DNA of 5,046 nucleotides, from positions 9,084 to 14,129 of the forward strand of contig NZXB01000052.1 of assembly GCA_002701765.1 (NCBI GenBank), read 5' to 3'. Below, piece by piece: positions 1-5,046 of this stretch. Numbering within the stretch: the first letter of the stretch is position 1; each line of letters starts with the position of its first letter. Below the pieces are notes generated by a model. The model made no database searches. It worked only from the letters and a program-made list of their open reading frames with translations, and was not told the origin of the DNA. The translations under genes were made by a program, and so were the position numbers. Source of the stretch: Porticoccaceae bacterium. GTDB lineage: Bacteria > Pseudomonadota > Gammaproteobacteria > Pseudomonadales > Porticoccaceae.

Positions 1-2087
1 ACATCAAACATTGCAGTCGAGTCGCCGGTAAAATCAAATTTATCTTTGGAGATGAGATCCGCTAGCGCACTAATGACATTGCATGCTCTGAGGAAATCAT
101 CCTGAGTGTGAATTTGGATCAATATCCATTGATCGTCACCCTTGCATCGAAAAACCTCTTGCACAAAATAGTCTTCACTGTTGTTATCTGTCCTTGGCGG
201 CGCCTCTCCATGGACAGATTGCCTCAGGATGCCATGAATTCCATTTGGAAGAACACATTCTGCTTGACTGAGATCCACAAATTGACCGAAACCCGTGCTC
301 TTTTTATGGTAAAGCGCTGAAAGTAAAGCTGCACTCCCATTTACTCCTGCGATTGCGTCCCCAAAAGCCACATGTTGCATTGTGGGAGGCTGCTCTTGAT
401 CGCCCAGAAGGTGCGGCAAACCTGCGGCTTGCTCGATGGTGGACCCATACGCTCGAAACTTCGCCCAAGGGCCTGTCGAGCCGAATGCCGGCATAGACAA
501 CATTACTAATTCTGAATTTACTTCTTTAAGATGATCATAATCCAGCTTCAGTTTAGAAAGCACGCCAACAGGAAAATTGTCCACCACTGCATCCGCCTTT
601 TCAATTAGGTTCATCAACAGATCGCGGCCTAAAGGTGATTCGAAATCTATAGTGACCCCCATTTTATTGCGGTTTAACCAGATGAAACGCGTAGTTTTTT
701 CCGCACCATCGTCGTCAATCCACTCTTGGGTTGCCTCCCAACTTCTAAACCAATCAAACCGCTTGCATCCCTCCACCTTGATGACCATCGCTCCCAAATC
801 TGCCAAATTTCGTGTGGCTACTGGCCCAGCCCAGCCCATTGACAAGTCGACAATCGTGATACCCAACAGAGGTAAATCAGAAATGCTCTCATTTGTGAGG
901 CTAGATTCTTGTTCAGGGCCAACTGAATTCCGGGGATCCTCACTTTTAAAAGAGTTATTGTTTGACCATTTGCCTTGATCAGCTCCGAGGGAAGCAATTG
1001 CTCCCCCGCGTCTTGGCGGTGTGCCGAACAATCTGAAAGGAATTGTGGGACCAACAAATCGTTCCTCCCCACTACTAAATTGGCAGAAAGCTTGACGTTC
1101 TTCGTACTGGTCTACCGAAAAAAGTTCTTTCATAGTTGGGACGCGAGCAAGCGGAATCCGCATCATTTGACCGCGATAGAACAGGTCCTCTGATGTCCAT
1201 TTTTTTAGAGCAGCCAATATTTTTGGTTCGATTATATCCACTGCTTCCAGACGCGCCACGCTACTATGATAAATTGGATTTTCACTTAACTCTCGAAGTT
1301 CCAAGAGCGCACAAAAAGATTCCCATTGGGCGGGGCTCAGAACCGTGACCCCAATCCAGCCATCTTTGCATGGCCAGATCCCGAGAGGATATGTCGGCCA
1401 GAAACGATTAATACCCATTCGCATTGGAAGTGGCTCGTCATAAAAAGACATTATCGCGCCAACATCAGTCAAATAGAGGTTGGCTTCATAAATGCTTGTA
1501 TCTAGACGAAAAAACTCTGATGAATTGATTTTTCGCAATGTGTTATCAATGCCCATGAGATGGCCAACAGCGCCATTGAATGCACTCAAACCGCCTAATA
1601 TTTGCGCTTGATAACCTTTTGGAATTAGCGGTGGTCCCTCGCGCTCCCCGATACCCAACATCAAGCCTGTCAATGCATGTATAGCCTCATCAGAGCCTTG
1701 ATAATGTGAATAAGGTCCCTCTGAGCCAAACCAACTAATGGCACAAGTGTTTGACTGAATCCGATTAAGATCAACACATGAGGGTAGCGAAAAAGGATCC
1801 AGAAGCACCAAGTCTGCCTCTATTATTGAAGGGTGATCTATCAATTGACCAAAGCTTATTATGCTTTCCTTATTAGCGTTGAGATAACCGTGCAAAGCAC
1901 TGTCGCCATTACGAAGAATGGGTTTCAACCCTCTGGTCTTGAAACCCTCTTCAGGCTCAACATTAACTACCCTAGCGCCATAATCAGCAAACATCTTTCC
2001 TGCATAACCTGTAGCGATAGTTCCGCTAATATCCGTGATCAAAAGATCATCGAATGGCCTACTAGTTGATTCAAATGGCTCTGACAT
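1..2087 (-). CDS. Tandem (two-module) CaiB/BaiF family III CoA-transferase, C-terminus cut by window edge
   Basis: Translating the minus strand from the ATG at 2087 gives 695 codons with no stop before the left edge, so the 3' end is missing. A GGAG sits 8 nt before the ATG. Module 1 (about residues 14-368) opens with DISGTIATGYAGKMFADYGA and has FGSEGPY (120-126) and a C-terminal PFRLFGTPP. Module 2 starts near 405 (LGITIVDLSMGWAGPVATR) and has FGSTGPW (535-541), FGDAIAG and GFGQFVDLSQAE (599-610). Family III enzymes move CoA between carboxylic acids through an acyl-aspartate intermediate. D577 in FGDAIAG aligns with the catalytic Asp of formyl-CoA transferase. The same place in module 1 is Q162 (YQAQILGG), so module 1 is probably structural or substrate-binding. 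The two halves may replace the interlocked homodimer of single-module enzymes. By family comparison about 100 residues are missing. Cytosolic; donor and acceptor acids unknown. It is the last gene visible in the operon, 22 bp after the SDR. Confidence 0.93.
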   Translation of the reverse strand, partial: MSEPFESTSRPFDDLLITDISGTIATGYAGKMFADYGARVVNVEPEEGFKTRGLKPILRNGDSALHGYLNANKESIISFGQLIDHPSIIEADLVLLDPFSLPSCVDLNRIQSNTCAISWFGSEGPYSHYQGSDEAIHALTGLMLGIGEREGPPLIPKGYQAQILGGLSAFNGAVGHLMGIDNTLRKINSSEFFRLDTSIYEANLYLTDVGAIMSFYDEPLPMRMGINRFWPTYPLGIWPCKDGWIGVTVLSPAQWESFCALLELRELSENPIYHSSVARLEAVDIIEPKILAALKKWTSEDLFYRGQMMRIPLARVPTMKELFSVDQYEERQAFCQFSSGEERFVGPTIPFRLFGTPPRRGGAIASLGADQGKWSNNNSFKSEDPRNSVGPEQESSLTNESISDLPLLGITIVDLSMGWAGPVATRNLADLGAMVIKVEGCKRFDWFRSWEATQEWIDDDGAEKTTRFIWLNRNKMGVTIDFESPLGRDLLMNLIEKADAVVDNFPVGVLSKLKLDYDHLKEVNSELVMLSMPAFGSTGPWAKFRAYGSTIEQAAGLPHLLGDQEQPPTMQHVAFGDAIAGVNGSAALLSALYHKKSTGFGQFVDLSQAECVLPNGIHGILRQSVHGEAPPRTDNNSEDYFVQEVFRCKGDDQWILIQIHTQDDFLRACNVISALADLISKDKFDFTGDSTAMFD
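873..983 (-). other. Inter-module linker of the tandem CoA-transferase
   Basis: Residues about 369-405 of the CoA-transferase join module 1 to module 2. The stretch is polar and rich in Asn, Ser and Glu (it includes SNNNSF and PEQESS), lacks family III motifs, and looks like a flexible linker. The frame stays open throughout, so the two modules form one polypeptide and not two adjacent genes. No internal ATG with a Shine-Dalgarno sequence is visible ahead of module 2. Confidence 0.7.
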
Positions 2088-2095
2088 TTTTTGAT

Positions 2096-2099
2096 CTCC
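2096..2099 (-). promoter_or_regulatory. Ribosome binding site of the CoA-transferase gene
   Basis: Minus-strand GGAG is followed by 8 nt (ATCAAAAA) and then the ATG at 2087. It lies in the 22 bp gap after the SDR stop codon and fixes the start of the CoA-transferase, which begins MSEPFES. No promoter or terminator fits in this gap. Confidence 0.8.
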
Positions 2100-2109
2100 A
2101 AGAAACCAA

Positions 2110-2877
2110 CTATATAGCTAACGTCTGTCCGGTCATTCCATCAGCGTCGCTGCCTGCGAGGAATACGGCAATGTTAGCTATCTCTTCAGGTTGCAGCATT
2201 CGTCCAATTGTTATTTGTTCTCTAATTTTTTGTTGAAATTCTTCCCTAGGCATACCAGCGGACTCCATCTTGCTCTCCACATTTTTTATGAGATCAGTTT
2301 CCACGATGCCCGGACATATGGCATTGACCGTGATGCCGTTTCTCGCATTCTCCAGCGCCACGCACTTGGTCATGCCGACTACAGCATGCTTAGATGTATT
2401 GTATGGCACTTGATTAGGGCTTTCCTTGAGGCCAGCTGTTGAAGCGATATTGATCACCTTTCCTCTGCCAATGGTCTGCATGTGACCAATTGCCAACTGT
2501 GTAAGTCGGAAGACCGAATAGACATTGATCCGCATAAGACGATCAAATTCGTCCATTTCATACTCAGTAAATGGCTTTCCGATGTGAATGCCGGCATTAT
2601 TTACAAGCGTGTCTAGGAAGGGTTCTCGATCGATACAAAAGGAAAAAAGCCTGTCGACATCATTCATATCAGCGAGATCCACCGCAAAATAAGAGATTTC
2701 AACATCATATTTAGATAAGGAATGTTTGGCTTCCTCAAGTAAGGTTTCTTTGGTCGCGCTGAGGATCAAATTAGCCCCATTTCGCGCATAAGCCTCTGCA
2801 ATCGCCAAACCGATGCCCCTAGATGCGCCGGTTATCAGTGCAGTTCGTCCAGACAAAAGTGATTCCTTTTGAGACAT
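2110..2877 (-). CDS. Short-chain dehydrogenase/reductase (classical SDR, Rossmann fold)
   Basis: A 255-residue NAD(P)-dependent oxidoreductase, probably acting on an alcohol/ketone pair. The nucleotide-binding motif TGASRGIG is at 16-23, NNAG at 93-96, and the full catalytic tetrad is present: N118, S146, Y159 and K163 (YNTSK). The PG motif (P189-G190) follows strand 6. The Arg in TGASRGIG and SATKE after strand 2 resemble FabG-type NADPH enzymes, but cofactor choice is only a guess. It could be described as FabG-like or as a 3-hydroxyacyl-CoA dehydrogenase-like SDR; the substrate cannot be read from the sequence. The ATG at 2877 is chosen over the in-frame GTG at 2886 because GGAGG lies 10 nt before the ATG but only 1 nt before the GTG. 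The ATG overlaps the upstream GST stop by one base. Oddly, the protein ends at MTGQTLAI, without the DGG-type tail usual after TGQ in classical SDRs. Confidence 0.96.
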   Translation of the reverse strand: MSQKESLLSGRTALITGASRGIGLAIAEAYARNGANLILSATKETLLEEAKHSLSKYDVEISYFAVDLADMNDVDRLFSFCIDREPFLDTLVNNAGIHIGKPFTEYEMDEFDRLMRINVYSVFRLTQLAIGHMQTIGRGKVINIASTAGLKESPNQVPYNTSKHAVVGMTKCVALENARNGITVNAICPGIVETDLIKNVESKMESAGMPREEFQQKIREQITIGRMLQPEEIANIAVFLAGSDADGMTGQTLAI

Positions 2878-4004
2878 CAAACCCACACCTCCAAATTATT
2901 ATCTCGACCGATCGATCGCGACAATTTCATGTCAAGCAATTCAGTCATCCCAGTATCCTCAAGCATCGATTTGACAAGCTTCTGATCCTGGCTCTCTAGG
3001 GCCTCAAACTCGTCCTGCATGCGCTTCAATAAGTAAAACCGAAAGGGCTGTGCCTCAGCCTTTATCATCGTTCCTAACACCTCAAAATCACATGAGCCAA
3101 CGCTTCGCTGTACCTCTGTGCCGCTTGGCAAATGTTTGTTTTCATCCAGCCAAAGATTGATCTGCCCGCATGCTGCTCTGGACTCTGGAATAAAATCCTT
3201 TGCAAGATGTTTCAAAACACTCTTGAGTGTCGAGGGAATGAGATCTCCCTCCATATATGATTCTTGTCTATTCTTAAATTCGCCGATATCAGGCTCTGGC
3301 CTATTCATCCTTTCAACCCACCGAAATAATCGAACGGCATGCCTCGTCATCAAAGATAGCGGTTTTGGATCTCGACCGAGGTGTCCGTATAACGGGGCCA
3401 TCATCCCAAAATCCCCAATACAAGGCTTACCCCCCAAAAAATATGGGTATTCTGCGAAATGCTCGTTCAGTACTCTTAGAGTCTCCAAATGAAAAGTTTC
3501 AATCAAGTCGTGAGTATCGGGAGTAACACCCCAAGCAGGCAAAACAAACTCCCGGATTCCAGCCATGCGTTCCTTCGCATCTGAAACTATGCCTCGGGGT
3601 GTGTTTTCGTTGTAGATAGTCCCAAAATGGAAAGGCAGAAAGTCACCCTCATCAACATCATGATTGAACCGATAGTGCATACATGGCCGCAAAAGCCCCT
3701 CGGCGCCAATCACATCGAGCAAGCGACTTACTATTTTCTGTTTCGGAGAGCTAGGAGAAAATTTATGGCCATTTAATTTTTCAAAATGGTCAATAATCGC
3801 CACCCCATCTCGTATAACATCACCATTGGCAAACTCTATGGTTGGGATTCCCCGCCTGCCGCCCGCTTTCGGCAAAACAGTTTTATAAAAATGCGATGAG
3901 GCATGTGGTTCCTCTCGATAATCTATTTTGGCTTTGATCAGATAACTGCGTGCCCTGCCTGTGAACAAGGAAAAGGGTGAGCCATAAAGTGTTATTGGAG
4001 CCAT
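2877..4004 (-). CDS. Glutathione S-transferase-like protein with C-terminal extension
   Basis: 375 residues. Residues 1-80 form a thioredoxin-like GST N-domain: ITLYGSPFSLFTGRAR at the start, the cis-proline motif GIPTIEF (P54), then the strand and helix VIRDGVAIIDHFE. A helical GST C-domain follows to about 250, with the typical YFLGGKPCIGDFG. Residues about 255-375 are an extra, mostly helical region that I recall in a long GST-like family ending in a similar LEV-type tail. Ordinary GSTs are about 200-230 residues, so this is a distinct subfamily. Ser9 and Ser12 lie where GSTs carry the glutathione-activating Ser, Cys or Tyr. The Glu/Asp-Ser pair that holds the glutamyl group of glutathione reads D66-G67, so glutathione binding is plausible but unproven. 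Probably cytosolic, as no signal peptide or membrane segment is seen. The start is supported by AAGG 6 nt upstream. It is tightly linked to the SDR. Confidence 0.88.
   Translation of the reverse strand: MAPITLYGSPFSLFTGRARSYLIKAKIDYREEPHASSHFYKTVLPKAGGRRGIPTIEFANGDVIRDGVAIIDHFEKLNGHKFSPSSPKQKIVSRLLDVIGAEGLLRPCMHYRFNHDVDEGDFLPFHFGTIYNENTPRGIVSDAKERMAGIREFVLPAWGVTPDTHDLIETFHLETLRVLNEHFAEYPYFLGGKPCIGDFGMMAPLYGHLGRDPKPLSLMTRHAVRLFRWVERMNRPEPDIGEFKNRQESYMEGDLIPSTLKSVLKHLAKDFIPESRAACGQINLWLDENKHLPSGTEVQRSVGSCDFEVLGTMIKAEAQPFRFYLLKRMQDEFEALESQDQKLVKSMLEDTGMTELLDMKLSRSIGRDNNLEVWV
2888..2892 (-). promoter_or_regulatory. Ribosome binding site of the SDR gene, inside the GST coding sequence
   Basis: Minus-strand GGAGG lies within the last codons of the GST-like gene. 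It is 10 nt from the ATG at 2877, and the junction TGATG (2879-2875) joins the GST stop with the SDR start. This arrangement suggests translational coupling and decides the SDR start, since an in-frame GTG at 2886 would be too close to the site. Confidence 0.8.
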
Positions 4005-4047
4005 TTTTTACCTTTTTGGTTGGGTTGTTTCGCAGATTCTTTGCGCT
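4005..4047. other. 43 bp intergenic gap, no promoter or terminator seen
   Basis: The gap lies between the TAG of the UGSC-associated gene and the ATG of the GST-like gene. Apart from the ribosome binding site I see no inverted repeat with a T-run and no convincing -35/-10 pair. Read-through transcription from the upstream gene is therefore the simplest reading. Confidence 0.6.
4011..4014 (-). promoter_or_regulatory. Ribosome binding site of the GST-like gene
   Basis: Minus-strand AAAAAGGTAAAAA precedes the ATG at 4004, with AAGG 6 nt from the start codon. The A-rich surroundings should be poorly structured. It is the only signal seen in the 43 bp gap before this gene. Confidence 0.7.
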
Positions 4048-5046
4048 CTAGTTGCCGGCCAAACCCGGTATTTCACAGAATTGGTTGTCTTCAACTCTCA
4101 CACTGACTGGGCAATTGTTATGACCAGCACCTCCCCAGTTAGGCATCACCATGGAATAAAGCCCAATGCCTCCCGCTACCATAATTAGAATATTTTTCGG
4201 TGAAGGAAAACATGGATAAGTTTCGCCTTGAAATCTGAACCCAAATTCCCCTGCATAACGGTTATGATCAGCGGTTTTATGATGAGTGAGTTCCCATAAC
4301 TTTTGGGCAATCGTTTCCCTTGACAGGCCCGCCCTAGCCAAAGCACTAGCATGCTTTGGGCCTAGAACGACTAGAGCTGTACCACTCGTAAAAATTGCGT
4401 TATTGGTTGCCATATTTGCAAGGCCAACTGAGAGCACGTAAAGCAGTTTTTCAGAATCCTCCGGGTCATCCGCATTATCACTGAACAACACAGAATGAGG
4501 CGCTTCACAACCCAGCAAAGTGACAACGCTCTCAGATTGTTCGAACCCTAAACTAGTATGAAGAGGCGGGAAAGGCGATTGCTCCTCAGCCTCAGCGAGA
4601 CAATAAGTAAATTTACCCGGATGACCCAAGAGGGCCATATCTGATACGCCAGGGCGCCCACCACCGATATTAATCATACAAAGCCTAAGTGCCCTTCCGA
4701 TTGTGGCATTGGCTCTGTGTCCGGGGCCTAGCGCTCCATATCCTGAGGAAACTGGGCCACAATCTACTCGCGCTGGTCCATTAACAATAATCAATGGAGC
4801 TGTGCAGTGGGTAGTCGCTTGCAATTCCGCCAAATCGAAGGCGGGTTCAGCAGCGGCCTTAACCGCCGCAATCACAATGGGTATATAGTCAGGTTTACAT
4901 CCTGCCATAACAGCTGCCGCCGCCACTTTTTGTACTGTCGCAATGCCCATCGCTGGCCCGAGTTCTCCCAAAATAAGGTCAGGATCCATGCCAGTAGCTA
5001 AGATCATCCTATCGAGCCGGTCTTTGGTTGGAATAACTACGGGCAA
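4048..5046 (-). CDS. Uncharacterised UGSC-associated family protein, N-terminus cut by window edge
   Basis: 332 residues are visible, ending at a TAG at 4050-4048. The frame is open to the right edge, and the TTG there reads as an interior Leu, so the true start lies outside. Recognisable blocks, numbered in the fragment: VVIPT (3-7), an Ala-rich helical segment with AVMAGCKPDYIP (45-56), QATTHCTAPLIIVNGP (76-91), RANATIGRALRLCMINIGG (111-129), then HPGKFTYCLAEAEEQSP, LGCEAPHSV, LVVLGPKHA and IMVAGGIGLYSM. From memory these blocks match a conserved bacterial family of unknown biochemistry, often encoded beside, or annotated together with, UGSC-motif (seleno)proteins. That link is recalled and was not checked. 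The catalytic activity is unknown, although conserved His, Cys and Asn in TTHCTAP...NGP could form a site. No signal peptide can be judged without the N-terminus. It is the first visible gene, 43 bp ahead of the GST-like gene. Confidence 0.8.
   Translation of the reverse strand: MPVVIPTKDRLDRMILATGMDPDLILGELGPAMGIATVQKVAAAAVMAGCKPDYIPIVIAAVKAAAEPAFDLAELQATTHCTAPLIIVNGPARVDCGPVSSGYGALGPGHRANATIGRALRLCMINIGGGRPGVSDMALLGHPGKFTYCLAEAEEQSPFPPLHTSLGFEQSESVVTLLGCEAPHSVLFSDNADDPEDSEKLLYVLSVGLANMATNNAIFTSGTALVVLGPKHASALARAGLSRETIAQKLWELTHHKTADHNRYAGEFGFRFQGETYPCFPSPKNILIMVAGGIGLYSMVMPNWGGAGHNNCPVSVRVEDNQFCEIPGLAGN

Noticed and set aside
925..939. GAATTCCGGGGATCC, an adjacent EcoRI and BamHI site that resembles a cloning-vector polylinker, located in the linker between the two CoA-transferase modules.
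   Set aside because: The frame is open on both sides, it codes for plausible linker residues (EDPRNS), no more vector-like sequence follows, and tandem CaiB/BaiF proteins exist naturally. A chance match is likelier than a cloning artefact, although read coverage across this point would settle it.
577..978. Plus-strand open frame of 133 codons.
   Set aside because: It lies entirely opposite the conserved module 2 of the CoA-transferase, has no family motif, and its composition is that of an antisense shadow.
818..1072. Minus-strand open frame of 84 codons in another frame.
   Set aside because: It overlaps the CoA-transferase frame across the end of module 1 and the linker, and shows no recognisable motif.
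2909..2918. Perfect palindrome CGATCGATCG, considered as an operator or recombination site.
   Set aside because: It lies inside the final codons of the GST-like gene (around RSIGRD) and is short, with no flanking dyad or second copy seen.
3118..3492. Plus-strand open frame of 124 codons.
   Set aside because: It is antisense to the GST C-domain and extension, has no credible ribosome binding site and no motif.
4005..4020. A- and T-rich tract before the GST-like gene, considered as a terminator of the upstream gene.
   Set aside because: No GC-rich stem precedes the tract on the minus strand; it is better explained as the A-rich ribosome binding region.
5044..5046. TTG at the right edge as the start codon of the UGSC-associated gene.
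   Set aside because: It appears only because the window ends there. The family has residues before the VVIPT block, and no ribosome binding site can be seen.

Overview
The window is bacterial and almost fully coding. Four genes lie head to tail on the minus strand, with gaps of 43 bp, a 1-base overlap and 22 bp, so they look like one operon transcribed from the right end towards the left. No gene on the plus strand is supported. By eye the base composition is in the mid-40s percent G+C. The mix of a GST-family protein, an SDR dehydrogenase, a tandem family III CoA-transferase and a UGSC-associated protein suggests the accessory catabolic gene set of a proteobacterium, perhaps a marine or soil gamma- or alphaproteobacterium. 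The taxon is an inference, not something the sequence proves.

In transcription order: (1) 5046-4048 holds the C-terminal 332 residues of an uncharacterised protein that I recall as a partner of UGSC-motif (seleno)proteins; its N-terminus lies beyond the right edge. (2) 4004-2877 is a 375-residue glutathione S-transferase-like protein with a long C-terminal extension. (3) 2877-2110 is a classical short-chain dehydrogenase/reductase with a complete active site but an unusually short C-terminus. (4) 2087 to the left edge is a single open frame of at least 695 codons that no in-frame stop interrupts. It encodes two CaiB/BaiF (family III) CoA-transferase modules in tandem and continues outside the window.

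The first three bases of the SDR gene fuse with the GST stop (TGATG), which suggests translational coupling. A GST-like protein, an SDR and a family III CoA-transferase in one operon recall the glutathione-dependent part of bacterial isoprene degradation (isoI/isoJ GSTs, isoH SDR, isoG CoA-transferase-family protein). The working hypothesis is a small-molecule catabolic module in which a thiol or glutathione adduct is formed, oxidised and moved to CoA. The substrate is not evident, and the UGSC-associated protein does not belong to the known iso set.

There are no RNA genes, mobile elements, CRISPR arrays, terminators or promoters that I can support. The operon promoter must lie beyond the right edge and its terminator beyond the left edge.
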